A stretch of 64,000 bases of DNA, from contig BGKB01000015.1 of the NCBI GenBank assembly GCA_003116975.1, positions 806,001 to 870,000 on the forward strand. Direction: 5' to 3'. Positions 9,867 through 21,402 of this stretch are shown piece after piece (positions within the stretch are counted from its first letter, which is position 1; each line of letters opens with the position of its first letter). Below the pieces are notes generated by a model. The model was given only the letters and a program-made list of their open reading frames with translations. It ran no database searches and was not told the origin of the DNA. This DNA is from Aurantiochytrium sp. KH105. Its lineage: Eukaryota > Sar > Bigyra > Thraustochytrida > Thraustochytriidae. The translations under genes were made by a program, and so were the position numbers.

Positions 9867-12152
9867 TCATGCCGCCGATTTTTTCCGCTGCACAGTCGCG
9901 GGATCTGACTTAGAGCGCTTGCTAGGTGGCAAGCCTGCAAAGGCTGAAGAAGACGACGAGGGCCTCTTGGGGGCCGTGGTGTTATGAAAAGCTGTGGGGG
10001 AGCCAGACCCCTGTGAGCGCTTTCCAGTGCTGCCGTTCGAGCTCGAGTCGCTGACGCGCGAGTAGTCGGATTTATCGCGTTCGATGACGGAGATTTTGGG
10101 TCCAACAGAGTGTGCGATCGCCTCGTCAGCGTCACCCTTGCCACTGTCATCTTCTTCGCCAGAGCCGGTATTTGTGCTACCCTGTGAGCTGCGCGAGGTG
10201 GAGCCCTCTTTGGAAGAGGGCTTGGCTATTGCGTTGCCTGCCTCGGAGGGCGGCGTGTCCGTTTCGCTGGTTTCCTTGCTTCCACTCGTGGACCCGTTGC
10301 CATCGCTGGAAGCCTTGCCATTTGTGGATGATGTGTTGGAGGTTGCGCGCTGGGCGAGGTCTTCTGCAGAGCGAAGTTTGAACTCTCCGGTTTTGGAAAA
10401 GATTTCTTTGAGTCGCTTGCGCTCGTGTGGGTCGGGAAAGTTGAGCTCCTTGCGGCTTTCGCCGAAGTGCTCAATGGTGCGAAGATCGACGGCCAGAGCG
10501 GCCATTTCTTCGGAACGGAAGCAGCCGAGGTGTTCGATGCGGCCGTTAATCCAGGTGCGCGCGAGCCACTTGCGGTCGCGGCGATGCCAGGAGACGCCAC
10601 GGTACTTGGAGCTTGAGGTGTTGAAGCGACGCTTGGAGAGGTCGTACATGTTATCGGTCGGCATGATGCTCATGTGGGTGAGCTGGTGGCCGACCAGCAC
10701 GGGTTGGCCGTTGGGTGAGCTCCTGTCAAAGATGGGGACAAAGTGGGGGATGCTCTGCGCTTGCATGTGGTGGGCATGCGGGTGGTTGTGGGTGAAACCA
10801 ATCTGCTGGTTCATGTTTTGCCCCTGGGTGGGCACAGGAACTTGCACCATTGCGGGCGCATTCTGAGATGTCTGAGACGATGCAGGCTGATTGGATGCGG
10901 GAGGAAAGGGGCGCGTAAAGTCTTTTCCCATTTGTTGGAGAAAGGCGTTGACATGTGGGGTGAAGATGGAGTTGAAGTTGCCCTGCTGCTGCTGCTGCTG
11001 CTGCTTTCCGTTTGCAATGGAGTTAGTTTCCGTGCTGGAATTGTTGTTGCTGTTGCTATTGCTGGTGTTGACACTGTTGTTGTTGTTGCGGCGACTGCTA
11101 CTGCTGGTGCTGCTGGTGCTACTGACTTTGCTCGTGGCATGGTCGGAGGCCTTTTGGTTGGCGGTTTTGTCGTTGCGCACGGTGCTACAGTTGCTGCTGC
11201 TCAGGTAGCTGGCCGTACTTGCGCCGTTTCGATTCCCACCGCTGCCCGAGCCACTGGATGCGGACCCATTGCTATCGTTGTCGTCGCTCTGGTTGGACAT
11301 GTCAAAGTTGGACTTGCTCGTGTTGCTTGGGTTGTTACTTTGCATGCCGGCACCAGGTAAGAGGCTCGAGAGTCCAGCAACCGTCATTGTAGCAGGAGTC
11401 GGTGACGAGGAGGAGACGGGTCCCGCAGCCTTTTTGATGATGATGCTGGCTGCCGAGGCCTGCTCAGGAGAGACTTGGACGAGCTGAGGTTGGGTGCCGG
11501 GCGGGCTCTCTTGCGTGGGAACAAAGAGAACACCGGCGACAGTCATGCCAACGGGGGCGGCCATGACCACGGGGTTGTGAGATCCGCTCGTCGGTATTGC
11601 GTTATTTTGCTGTTGCTGTTGTTGCTGCTGCAAGGGTTGCTGTTGTTGTTGTTGTTGTTGTTGCTGCTGCTGCTGTTCCCGAAGAAAGTGAGACTGCGCT
11701 TGGTTGGAGGTCATGTTGGGCAAGTCTGCTGCGTTGTCGTCCGAGGAAGTTTGCTGGTAAGGTTGAAGTTGTTGCTGGAGTTGCTGGGGCAAGGCCATGG
11801 TCATGGACACCTGCTGTTGTGGCTGCTGTTGCTGCGGAAGCATAGCATTGCCAGCCTGAAAGCCGTTCATGAGGGAAGACCCCATTTGGGGGATGACAAA
11901 GTAAGGCCCATTAACACCATTCATGGAGGTGCCTCCGTTTGAGGCGGTTGAGAAGGTCGTCATGTTGTTGCCGTTTTGCGTTTGGGCCTGCGCTTGCTGC
12001 TGGCCGGGAAGAAAGTATTGAGGATACATGGGATATGAGGCCATGTTGTTTACGTTGTTGTTGCTGTTGTTGGTGTTCGTTGTGGTGTTGTTGCTATTGT
12101 GTTGCACATTGTTGGAGTTGCTGCCCTGCATACTTGCTTGTGAGGACATCAT
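9867..12152 (-). CDS. AP2/ERF-domain transcription factor, Gln/Asn-rich (AP2 paralogue 1)
   Basis: Predicted 761-residue nuclear DNA-binding protein. I start it at the tandem ATG pair at 12152/12149 (MMSSQASMQG); the frame is open further upstream but has no earlier ATG. The first 500 residues are low complexity: Asn/Thr/Ser runs, long Gln tracts (plus-strand 11610-11680) and a Ser-rich region. One AP2 domain lies near residues 513-580, beginning KYRGVSWHRRDRKWLARTW. It contains the family's YRGV and W..R.W strand motifs and the AA.A.D helix as MAALAVDLR. The C-terminus is Ser/Gly/Asp-rich and ends in a basic, NLS-like segment (PSKRSKSD). The AP2 domain nearly matches that of the gene at 18437-19972, indicating duplication. 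Targets are unknown. Confidence 0.9.
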   Translation of the reverse strand: MMSSQASMQGSNSNNVQHNSNNTTTNTNNSNNNVNNMASYPMYPQYFLPGQQQAQAQTQNGNNMTTFSTASNGGTSMNGVNGPYFVIPQMGSSLMNGFQAGNAMLPQQQQPQQQVSMTMALPQQLQQQLQPYQQTSSDDNAADLPNMTSNQAQSHFLREQQQQQQQQQQQQQPLQQQQQQQQNNAIPTSGSHNPVVMAAPVGMTVAGVLFVPTQESPPGTQPQLVQVSPEQASAASIIIKKAAGPVSSSSPTPATMTVAGLSSLLPGAGMQSNNPSNTSKSNFDMSNQSDDNDSNGSASSGSGSGGNRNGASTASYLSSSNCSTVRNDKTANQKASDHATSKVSSTSSTSSSSRRNNNNSVNTSNSNSNNNSSTETNSIANGKQQQQQQQGNFNSIFTPHVNAFLQQMGKDFTRPFPPASNQPASSQTSQNAPAMVQVPVPTQGQNMNQQIGFTHNHPHAHHMQAQSIPHFVPIFDRSSPNGQPVLVGHQLTHMSIMPTDNMYDLSKRRFNTSSSKYRGVSWHRRDRKWLARTWINGRIEHLGCFRSEEMAALAVDLRTIEHFGESRKELNFPDPHERKRLKEIFSKTGEFKLRSAEDLAQRATSNTSSTNGKASSDGNGSTSGSKETSETDTPPSEAGNAIAKPSSKEGSTSRSSQGSTNTGSGEEDDSGKGDADEAIAHSVGPKISVIERDKSDYSRVSDSSSNGSTGKRSQGSGSPTAFHNTTAPKRPSSSSSAFAGLPPSKRSKSDPATVQRKKSAA

Positions 12153-12545
12153 GGTGAGCCCCGCGATGAGGAGCGAGCGCCTCAAGGCCGCCGCGCCTCG
12201 CGGAAAGCTTGGCAGAGAGAGCGAGGTCACGGGGCGACGATTAAGCTTTAGGTTGGTCAGTCGTTGGGTTGGTCGGCTGACTGGCCTCTTTGGCGTCGCG
12301 CTGAGCAGAGATGCGTGTCCTTGCGCGTACTTGGGGCAGTCCCTGGACGTTTGGGCGCCTGAGCGCGTGCGAGAGCAGTCGTTGCGTTCGTCCTCGCCAG
12401 CTTGCCGCTCCTCTGCCCTTTACCTCTCGCCTGCGCCTTGCCTTGGAGTAGCGCAGGGCCTCGCAAGATGAGATGCGCCTTGTCGTGCGCTGCTGCAAAT
12501 GTACGAGCGAATGGTGGCCTGGCCTGCCCGCCGTCTGCGCAGCCT

Positions 12546-12557
12546 GCGAGCGAGCGA

Positions 12558-12588
<31 letters not shown>

Positions 12589-12608
12589 TCCTCGCGAGCG
12601 AGCGAGCG
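12546..12608. repeat. GCGA/GCGT tetranucleotide compound array
   Basis: A run of GCGA units passes into GCGT units and back to GCGA, in the region just upstream of AP2 gene 1. Confidence 0.8.
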
Positions 12609-13384
12609 CGCGTCCAAGGCGATCGGGCGTGCGAGCGTGCGCGGCGCGGTCTCCAGCTGGCTGGTGATTTGTTTATTCGCCCTCTGGCTGGCGCTCTGCC
12701 TGCCTGACTCGCTTCCCGCCTGCATTCATGCCCCTGTCTGCGGCGGCTTGACTCGGCCGGGGCGGCTGACCTGTGGCGCCTCTACGCCGGGGCGGCCAAG
12801 GGGAGGCGTGCGGGGCTGCGGGAGGCGTTTTTGATTCCGTCGCAGTGATAGCTGCGTGAAACTGGGAGATGACTGCGGTCGATTGCGGGATCTCTCCCGC
12901 GCGGAGAAGCTGTTCACTGCCCTCTGCGTGATGTGTCGCGGAGCTGCTAACTCTCGTCGGAACTGCGACGTATCAGCGGAGTTAGCTGCGTGCGCCGCCG
13001 CAGCGACGCGGGTGTGGGGCAGAGGGCGCGCCGCCACAATGGGATCAGCCAGCCTCTGCAGGTATCTGTTCCCCGCAGTGTATCTGCGCGTACGTGCGGC
13101 GATGGGAGGGTGGCGCGGACAAGGTTTGGCAGCTAACTGGGGTGTGCGGGGTGCGTGCTGTGGGATTCGCCGTCGTGGGTGGCAAACGCCGGCGCCTTCG
13201 CTGCGTCGGCCGCCGCAGCTGCGTGGCTACCAGCTACCTCCTGCCCTAGGCCTCCCTATCCCCGGCTGTAGCAGCTCCCCGCAGCCTGGATCAGACTGGG
13301 TGCTCCCTCTCTCCCTCTCGTCCGTCGCATTCGCTCTCTCCCGCGCCTACTTGATCCTACTCCCTCGCTGCGCTAAAAGAACTA

Positions 13385-13423
13385 CTGGCTGGCTGGCTGG
13401 CTGGCTGTCTGGCTGGCTGGCTG
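13385..13423. repeat. (CTGG)n array
   Basis: About nine CTGG units with one substituted unit. Confidence 0.85.
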
Positions 13424-13724
13424 CGAGCGGCCGGCCGCGTGACGGGCGAGGGAGGGAGAGGGGGAGGGAGGGCCAGCCCAGGCGAGGCGAGGCGAAGCGG
13501 ACGCGGACGCAGACGCGGACGTGGACGCGGCCAAAGAGAGAGAGGAGCGGCGCGGCGTGTCCGTCGCGTTGGCGCTGCGGTCCCTTTGCTTCTCTCCCCC
13601 CCCTCACTCAACCCTCACTCCTTCCCCCCCCTTGGCCCCTCAGCTGCCTCTGCTCTCCGTACGAGCGTGCGTTCCTGCGCCCAACGGCCCTCCCGCCTTG
13701 CCTGCTGCTCCCTTGCTCCCTCCG

Positions 13725-13784
13725 CCTTGCCTTGCCTTGCCTTGCTGCTCCCTTGCCTTGCCTTGCCTTGCCTTGCCTTGCCTT
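13725..13784. repeat. (CCTTG)n pentanucleotide array
   Basis: Two blocks of CCTTG repeats separated by a short CTGCTCC spacer. The same pentamer recurs in reverse complement at 21361-21402. Confidence 0.85.
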
Positions 13785-13974
13785 CGTCCTTCTCCTCCTC
13801 TCCTTTCCTCTCCGCTGCCGCTCGAGACAGGCGCGGAGGAGCGGGAGCAGAGCGGGAGGCAGGGAGCAAGAGGCCAGGGCGCGATAAGACGCGGCGCAGC
13901 GAACCGCTGCTGCAGGCGCCACAGGTCCGAGCGCAGAAGGTCGGCGCGGCGCGCCGGCACGCCTGGCACGCCTG

Positions 13975-13999
13975 GCAGGCAGGCAGGCAGGCAGGCAGG
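13975..13999. repeat. (AGGC)n array
   Basis: About six perfect AGGC units. A second AGGC array lies at 16351-16377. Confidence 0.85.
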
Positions 14000-16350
14000 G
14001 CGGGAGGAAGGGTGAAAAGGGGGAGGGGGAGGCAGGGGGAAAGGGAGGAAGAGGAGGCCGACAGGATATCGACGGATCAGACGCGCCCTTGCTTGCTTTG
14101 TTCGCCTAGGCAGAGCGCCGCGAGCACCGCCGGTGTTCACAGTTGTTCCCGCCGCACTGAGGTGAGGTGGCGGCTGCGGGGAAGGAAAGCGAAAGCCAAA
14201 GTGAAAGCGGCGGCGGATCGAGCTCGGTGCCGCTGCAAGGGGCGGCCTCGCGGTCGCTCTGACGGCGACCGACCCTGGCGGAGGACGCGGCGGGCGGTGG
14301 CGCGCAGGTCGGTCGGCGTCCCGGGATGCGCCAGGGCGGCCGTTCGACGCTGCAGCGAGCAGTGGCGTCGAGGAGGGGAAGATTTAAGATCGACGCCGCC
14401 GCTGAAGCCCGCGAACGCTGCTTCGCGACGGTGGGGACCGCTGCGGGAAGGCGCAGACGGGCGCACTGTGTAGCAACCACGGCCAACCCCAGGGCCAAGC
14501 AGGGCCACGCCAACGCGCGCGTCCGCAGCGGCGCCGCAGCAGCGGGAGCGTAGCTGCTACATAGCTGTGGCTAGCAGAGAATCACGCAGACTTCGGGTAA
14601 CCCTGTAGGAGGATGCTGCGGGCGCCTATCTGTAGGCGGCGCCCGCTGCGGGGGAGTGGTATTGGGTCAGGCGCCGCACCGCGGCCCCCGCTCTGCGGCG
14701 GCGCCTCTGCGTTGCGAGCGCGCCGAGGCCTACGCGGCCCTCGCCCGCCGTCCGGCCCCGGTCGAGGACGCAAGCGGCCTCAGAACTAAGGCCGCAGCGA
14801 GGGAGGCAGGCCTGGCGCGCCACAGCTGGCTGGCCGCTTGCGTCCTCGACGCCGCGGGCCTCGCCGCGGCCACCACAGCGGCCTCTTGATTCCCTTCCCC
14901 CTGCTGCGGCGGCCTAGCTCATCCTGGCCGCCGCAGCGTCCGTCCCCGAAGTCCCCGACGGCGGGCAGCCAGGGAGGTCGCGGTGCGTGCAGCCCGATCG
15001 TGCGTGCCGGAGGCGGTGACGAAACCGGCGCCGCCTTCTGCAGCTGCTCCCTCCGTTGCCAACTAGGACCCGGGCCGCTGGTCGGCCAAGAAAGAACGAA
15101 CTGCGAGGACAAAGGAGCGGCAGCGACCAACCCGGGGGCCCAGGTGACATGAGTCGCAGCGCGAATCGCGCCGTTGGGGCTCGTGGCCGAACGCGCACGG
15201 CGGCGTCAAGTTGGTTGGCGACGGCGCATGGCGGTCGGCCGTGGCTGGAGGAGACGTTTTCAAGTTTTCGTGTCCTTGGTATTGGCCTTTCACTGCCCGA
15301 TCCTGTCACAATCTATCCTACCCACCACTGGCCACTGCTACAAACTTGCAGCCAGAGGACTTGACCGTCGCCGTCGCTGCGACCGAGGTGCGGAGAGAGA
15401 GGGGGGGGGACAGCTAGCCAGGCATCGCGGAGCGCGCCGGGGCCTCTGCAACGGGATAAAGCTAGAGAGAACTACAAGATGGCACAGGGTCCGGCCGGAG
15501 GAGCTGCGCTAAAAGATGAGCTAGTTGGCAAGAGGGAAAGTAGGTTAGGACGGCTCCGACTGGACACGGCAGCATGCACGTGGCATGTCTGCTCCGGGAC
15601 CCCGCGGCATTCGCAAAGCGCATTTAAAAACATAAGCGACTTATACCATTTATCAATGAATTGAAAAGAGACCTATCTGCGCAACCCGGATCCACCTAGC
15701 CTGGAGAGAAATGGATTTTGGCACAGCGGGGCGCAGCGAGGTGGAAGGGTGGGGGCACGGCGGCGCGGTGCGCAGCCCCCGGTTTGAGGCGCAGGGGCGA
15801 GACGCGCCTAGGCACTGCAAAGGCGCCGCAAAGGAGCCAAAAGGCGGAGCTTTGACTCTGCGTTGACTCTGAGAGAGGCGTTGGCGGCCGTGCAGCTGTG
15901 GACAAGCGGCGACCACACCGGCGTCGCGAGAGCACACAGATACTCCACACAGTGCGGCCCCGCAGCTTGTGAGGCCCGTCTGCCGCTGACTCGAAAAGCC
16001 CGCCCAGATTCTCAACGCGCACACGGCGCTTGAGTCGCTGCCGGCTACCCCGCGGCATGTCGCTGCGACGCGAAGCGCAGGCCTGGCCCGTCTTCCTTTC
16101 GCCCAGCTCCCTCCCTCCACCCCCGCCCCCTTTGCTTGCTTGCTTGCGTGCCTTCGCGCCTGCCGTGCGACGGCCTCGCGTGATGGCGGAGCCGGGACCT
16201 CGCTTTCCCTCCTTTTGCCCGTCCCTCCTCGTGTCTCGGGGACCTCGCTCGTTCCGTGCCGGTTGCCGCCGGGTTGCTGGCGTCGGTCGACGCGAGTGCC
16301 TCACGAGGCGGCGAGGAAGCAGCGCCACAAAGCAGCAGCAGCAGGCTCAG

Positions 16351-16377
16351 GCAGGCAGGCAGGCAGGCAGGCAGGCG
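16351..16377. repeat. (AGGC)n array
   Basis: About six to seven perfect AGGC units in the spacer between AP2 genes 1 and 2. Confidence 0.85.
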
Positions 16378-17479
16378 ACACGGCAGCCTCGTAGAACGCA
16401 GCCGCCACTGCAGCCTGGCAGATGGGATCAGGCTCAACAGCAAGGGTTCCATACCAAATTGGCCTCGCTGGCCGGCTGCCGAGGGATGGATGGATGAATG
16501 GTTGGATAGATTTGCTGGGTTTGTTTATTTTTTTGGTTTTCTAACGGCGAGGGGAGGAGCGTGTGCTGGGAGGGGCCCACAGCGAATGCTTGCGGGAAAG
16601 CGCGTCTCAAGCGCGGTGTAGCTGTGGACGGAGTCGCGCACGGCACCGCCCCCAGCTGCAGATCCTGTCGCCGGTAGGGCATCGCGAAGCGTTCACGGGA
16701 GCTGCAATGGAAACGCCGCCTCCGCTCTCCACAGTGAGCACTCGCACCACTGGTCCGCAGTGGATCCTACATTGTCACCGACTGTCCATCTGTGCTGCGC
16801 CTTCGCAAGGCACCGCTGCGCCGCCGTTACCTTGGCTCCCTCCCTGCCTCGCTGCCTCGCCGCCTCGCCGCCTCACCTTGCTGCCTCGCTCTCGCGCAAG
16901 GCCGCCAGAACTGGCCAGCCTCGGCGGCGGGCGCAGGCGGCAGCCGTCATGGACACCGGCCGGCGGGCACAGCCTGCAGGCCTCCTGCGCCGCGGTTTCC
17001 TGCGCGCCTCCTTTTTTATTCTGCACTCCTTCGCATTCCTGTCTTGCGGCGCCGCAGAGGCGCAGCACGGCGGAACCGGGTAGGTCGGGTGTGGCTAGGT
17101 TGGCGTGGCTTGGCCCGCTCGTGCTGTTGCTTGCCGCGTAACAGTCAGCCGATGAGTGCGCGCCAGCCGCCAGGGAGCGGCGGGCTGAGTCTGATCAGGC
17201 GCCGGCATTGACTCTGCCTGACTCTGGCCACCCTCGGGCTCCTCTGCTCTGCGCCGCTCTGCTCCGCTCTGCGCCGCTTTGCCAGGCGCCAGGACGCTTG
17301 CTCGCTCGCTACACGTTGAGACGCGCCTGACCCGCTGTGCCGGCGTGGAGGCGGGCCCGGGGCGGTCGCGCGAAGCAGACGCGAGGGAGGACGCGGGCGA
17401 GGATGGGCGGGTGAATGGATGCATGGATGGATGGATGGATGACCGAGGCGGGAGAGAAGGGGTGAGAGAAGGGAAGGGA

Positions 17480-17497
17480 GGGGGGGGGGGGGGGGGG
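17480..17497. repeat. G18 homopolymer in a purine-rich tract
   Basis: Eighteen consecutive G residues preceded by GGGA-type repeats (17455-17480) and followed by AGGAG. This could form G-quadruplex or triplex DNA; the exact length is also prone to sequencing error. Confidence 0.85.
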
Positions 17498-17810
17498 AGG
17501 AGTCGGTGACGAAGTTGAGGCCCGGGCGCTTGATCTCCACTCAGAGCGTGGCTACACTGTGGATCGGTTGGCCCCACAGTGGGAGTCGTGCGCCACGGGC
17601 GAGGAGGACTGCTAGGCGATGATATAGCTGTGCGTCGCTGAGACTCCTTCAACTTGCCTCAGTAGGGGTGTGGAGTATGAATGCATCGCAGTGGTCAATG
17701 TGGGTCCACAGTGAGGGCCAGATGGCTTGGCCAGCCGGCGACTAGCACCAAACCTGTAACACGACTCCGTTTGCTCGCTCGCCCGCACGCAAGCACGCAG
17801 CACGCTCGCT

Positions 17811-17847
<37 letters not shown>
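17811..17847. repeat. (AAGC)n array
   Basis: Nine near-perfect AAGC units about 600 bp upstream of AP2 gene 2. Confidence 0.9.
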
Positions 17848-17848
<1 letters not shown>

Positions 17849-18436
17849 CGTACGCCCGCGAGTCCGCGCAGCGCCGCAACCGCACGCAGCCGCGCTTCCG
17901 CCCGCGCCCGCGCGCTGCCCGCTAGCTCGCCTCGCTGGCGCCGGCACGGAGACAGACGGTCGATCGGCTTGTCCACCGCGAGTTTAGACGCTAGCTTAGC
18001 ACTGTGTACAAGCTAGGTCCGAGCGGAGCGCAAAGCAGCCGCGAGCGAGACTCGCCCCTTAGTCGCTTGCTCGTACGCACGCACGCCCACGCCGCGCCTG
18101 CGCCTGCGCCTGCGCGCGAGACCGGTAGTCAGACGGACCTGTCTGCCTCACCGCCCTCGTTCGTTCCATCGTGCTGCGTGCATCCAAGGTGGAGCTGCGG
18201 TACCAAGGACCGTAACGCCAGAAAAAGGTCTGACGAGAGCAACAGCCTGCTCCTCGCTGGCATAAGCTGATCTGCAGGCCAGAACTCGCCCGCGCCCGCG
18301 TGCGCCGAGGCCTGCCAAGGCCCGAGGCAGCGAGAGCGCGCCACCCCCCAACACCCACCAAGCTTCTTTGGGGTTTGGCCACTTTTGACTCTGTTCAGGA
18401 AGGGTCATCTCGGCCGCGCATCCTCCAAACAAAAAC

Positions 18437-19972
18437 ATGTCTTCAAACGGAAATCCACACGCCCTGCAGCAGGGACAGCTGCACAACCAGCCCGCGCTCA
18501 GCAGCGCCTCGGCCAGTGACATCTTCAAGTCCATCCCGGCTTTTCAGAATTTGCTCTCAAACAACGCCGTACAAGCATCAGACGCCAAGTCCACCGCATC
18601 TCTGAACAACAACAACAACGAGCAGTCGCCATCGTCCGCCTGGACGCAGCAAGTCGGTAACTCGCTCTTTGTTTCTCCTCAACAACAACAACAACAACAG
18701 CAGCAACCCATGCTTTTCTTTCCGCAGATGCAGGCGCAGAATGGGCAGCCTGGGTTCATGTACATGAACTTTCCTGGCATGTCCGCACAGCAAAACCAAA
18801 CCCCGCCAAACTCGTCCATGCCTTCGTTCACCTCCCTTCAGCAGTACAACGGGAATGTTCCCTCCAACAATAACAACAACAACAACAACAACGTCCCCAC
18901 GGACGCAAACTCGCAAAGGTCGTCAACCTCGAACAGTCAGGATGGTGGAGCTTCGTCCGCAGAGCTGCGCGCCAAGCTCCAGGATCTCGCCCAAAGCAAG
19001 AAAAAGCGCAAGGATAGTCCAGAACGAAACAACAGCGACGTAGACGAGAGCAATGACAGTGAGTCGCAGCATAGCTCCGAGGAAGGAAGCAGTCGCAGCA
19101 TTAGCATGACCAAGAAGCAGCGGCGCGATGAGCGCACGGACTCGGGCAAGTTCTCCGAAGGATCGACCAGCGGAGGCGGAAGCGATTACACCGAGAGCCA
19201 CAGCAGCAACAATAGTGTGGCCGACTCTTCGGCAAAGGCGCTCTCGAGTGCCGAGGATGCTGCGCACAAGGCATCTGAGGCCGCGCAGAAAGCACAACTT
19301 CAGGCACGCCATTTACAGCAACGCCGGAGGCGCCGTCGCGCACGCCGCAACCGCGCCCCGGACTGCCCGCACAGCGACTACCGCGGCGTCTCGTGGCATC
19401 GCCGCGATCGCAAGTGGCTCGCGCGCACCTGGATCAATGGTCGCATCGAGCATCTCGGATGCTACCGCACCGAAGAAATGGCTGCTCTCGCCGTAGACAT
19501 TCGCACGGTCGAGCATTTTGGTCCCGACACCAAGAAGGAGCTCAACTTTCCAGATCCGGACGAGAGGGCCAAGATGCGTTCCGAGTTCGAAGCCACGGGC
19601 GAGTTTAAAATCAAGACGGCGCGCGAGCTCAATGGTCCCGGAAACTACTCAAACAATAGGTTTCCAGGGGCTATGCCAGGGTTCACGACTGTCATTCTGC
19701 CCGGGTACGGCCCCGTCGCGATCAGCACGGGAGCCCCCGGCAACGCGCAGCCGTATGGGTTCCAGATGCCCATGCTTTACGGCAACAGCGTTCCACAGAT
19801 GCAAATGCAAATGCAGCAGCCTGCCTTTCAGGCGTCGACGCAGCCTCAGCAGCAGCAGCAACAACAACAGCAACCCTCCCCATTGCTCTTTCAGTCGTCG
19901 CCGCAACAGCACCAGCAGCTTCCGGCTCAGCATAACTTTTTTGGAAATGCTCCGAGCTCAGCTGCCATGTAA
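18437..19972 (+). CDS. AP2/ERF-domain transcription factor, Gln/Asn-rich (AP2 paralogue 2)
   Basis: A 511-residue predicted nuclear transcription factor; the ATG lies in an A-rich context (aaaacATGtc). The N-terminal half is Asn/Gln/Ser-rich with short polyQ and polyN runs. A charged region with Lys/Arg clusters (KKKRKD, KKQRRDER) could act as nuclear localisation signals, and a very basic RRRRRRARRNR-type stretch sits just before the DNA-binding domain. The single AP2 domain covers about residues 313-378 (DYRGVSWHRRDRKWLARTW) and continues into a conserved ELNFPDPDER extension shared with the two neighbouring AP2 genes. The C-terminus is Gln/Met/Pro-rich, typical of activation regions. No intron is needed. 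It diverges from AP2 gene 1 across 6.3 kb. Confidence 0.92.
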   Translation: MSSNGNPHALQQGQLHNQPALSSASASDIFKSIPAFQNLLSNNAVQASDAKSTASLNNNNNEQSPSSAWTQQVGNSLFVSPQQQQQQQQQPMLFFPQMQAQNGQPGFMYMNFPGMSAQQNQTPPNSSMPSFTSLQQYNGNVPSNNNNNNNNNVPTDANSQRSSTSNSQDGGASSAELRAKLQDLAQSKKKRKDSPERNNSDVDESNDSESQHSSEEGSSRSISMTKKQRRDERTDSGKFSEGSTSGGGSDYTESHSSNNSVADSSAKALSSAEDAAHKASEAAQKAQLQARHLQQRRRRRRARRNRAPDCPHSDYRGVSWHRRDRKWLARTWINGRIEHLGCYRTEEMAALAVDIRTVEHFGPDTKKELNFPDPDERAKMRSEFEATGEFKIKTARELNGPGNYSNNRFPGAMPGFTTVILPGYGPVAISTGAPGNAQPYGFQMPMLYGNSVPQMQMQMQQPAFQASTQPQQQQQQQQQPSPLLFQSSPQQHQQLPAQHNFFGNAPSSAAM

Positions 19973-20131
19973 AACCAACACGTTCAACCCATTAATTTTT
20001 GCCAGCCCGCCCGCCGTTCGCCCGTGTGCATTGTACAATATCGCACAGCAAAGCAAAGCAAAGCTTGCGAGCGTGCGAACGATCGCACATCCTAGCGACC
20101 CTGACAAAGCCGGAAACTTCGAACCTGAATG

Positions 20132-20137
20132 AATAAA
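20132..20137 (+). terminator. Candidate poly(A) signal AATAAA for AP2 gene 2
   Basis: A canonical AATAAA lies 160 nt after the stop codon of the AP2 gene ending at 19972. Confidence 0.5.
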
Positions 20138-21085
20138 GAAAAGCAAAATTTGCCCGGGCCTTTTTGACGTTTCGTAGCAGCAGTCGATCTTGCCCTTGTC
20201 GGACGTTCTGAGGCCCTGCCTGGCCCACCCACCACCACCACTCCGTCAATCGTGAGCCGGGCGTCCGCGACCAACCAAATGCAAGGGCAACAATCGAACG
20301 TGCGGCCGGCCAGCTGCGGCACTCCGACCAGCCAGTCAACCGATCAGTCACTTTCGATCTTTCGTTATCCGTGGCAAGCGTCCCCGGCCAGCAGCACGCG
20401 CAACGGCAGCAGCAGCAGCCAGCAACCAACGTCCATCCGCGAGACACCGTCCGCACGACGAGCGCATCCGCAGCGCGGCGTATACGTACTGCTGCCGCGC
20501 CGGAAAAGTCACCGCCTCCCAGCCGTTCATTCGTTGGTTTCCCCGCCTCTTTATCTCGCGCCTTTTGAGACGAGGCGAGAAAGCGGGGCTTTGTTGGTTT
20601 TCTGTTAGGCCAAGCTAGCACGCTAGCTATCCGGGTGTGGTGGACCTGCGGCCGTTACGACGTAGGTCCATCGGCAAGAGCGACCACTGGAACACCAGCC
20701 GGCCGGACGGCTCGCTGCTGCTGCCTTCGCACGCACGAGAGCCGCGCGGAAGCGGAAGCGGAAGCGGGAGCGGGAGCGGCTCGGGAAGGAGGACTCCTGG
20801 CAGGACGGAGGACGGGAGAGGAGGAAGGGCCGCGGCCGGGATCAAAACCAGGACAAGCAAAGCGGTAGAGCGGCGCGCTTGGCGCTTGGCTTGCAGCTGC
20901 AGCCAGCCACTGTGGGGCGTTCCGTTTTGCCGGTGTGGGTAGCGGCCCCGCACTGCGAAAGCCGGTTGCTTTTGGAGCAAAGCTGGCGGGGCAAAGCTGC
21001 GTCCCGATTCGAGCGGACGGGAAGCTAGCTGGCCACTGTACTACAAGAGTCACCGCGCTCGCTCGCCGCGCACGCCGCGGACGCT

Positions 21086-21123
<38 letters not shown>

Positions 21124-21149
21124 CCTGCGCCTGCGCCTGCGCCTGCGCC
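21086..21149. repeat. (GCGTCT)n to (GCGCCT)n hexanucleotide array
   Basis: About six GCGTCT units followed by about five GCGCCT units: two related hexamers in tandem. Confidence 0.85.
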
Positions 21150-21360
21150 GCGCCGTCCGGACGCAGCTGACTGCTAGGCCTCCTCCGCGTGGACGCGCGT
21201 GCGGGTGCGTGCGTGTGCGCGTGCGTGTGCGTGTGCGTGCGTGAGCGGCCAGTGCGGGCGTGGGGGAGGCGCCCGCTTCGGACCGCCGCGAGGCTCCGAC
21301 ACGGAGCAGCAGCCACCGCAGAGGTTTGGTTTTTTTGCAGCTGCAGCTGCAGCATGATGC

Positions 21361-21402
21361 GCAAGGCAAGGCAAGGCAAGGCAAGGCCAGGCAAGGCAAG
21401 GT
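21361..21402. repeat. (GGCAA)n pentanucleotide array
   Basis: About eight GGCAA units with one variant. A related AAAGC array follows at about 21857-21883. Confidence 0.85.

Larger units (their letters stand above)
12153..18436. other. 6.3-kb gene-free, repeat-rich divergent spacer between AP2 genes 1 and 2
   Basis: Lies between divergently transcribed AP2 genes, so it must contain both promoters. It is GC-rich and dominated by near-perfect tetra/pentamer arrays (GCGT, CTGG, CCTTG, AGGC, AAGC), a G run and Pu/Py-biased patches. Several frames stay open for 250-350 codons, but their translations are Arg/Ala/Pro/Cys low complexity with no recognisable domain, as expected by chance in such GC-rich DNA. 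Recurrent short motifs around CCACAG[CT] occur (see findings). No RNA gene was recognised. A long non-coding RNA or short orphan genes cannot be excluded without RNA data. Confidence 0.6.

Noticed and set aside
12856-14473. Two overlapping plus-strand frames of about 340 codons in the first AP2 spacer
   Set aside because: They overlap in different frames, run through CTGG and CCTTG arrays and show no domain or balanced composition.
20100-20125. TTCGAACC sequence suggesting a tRNA T-loop
   Set aside because: No acceptor stem, anticodon arm or D-loop could be matched around it; no tRNA is supported in the window.
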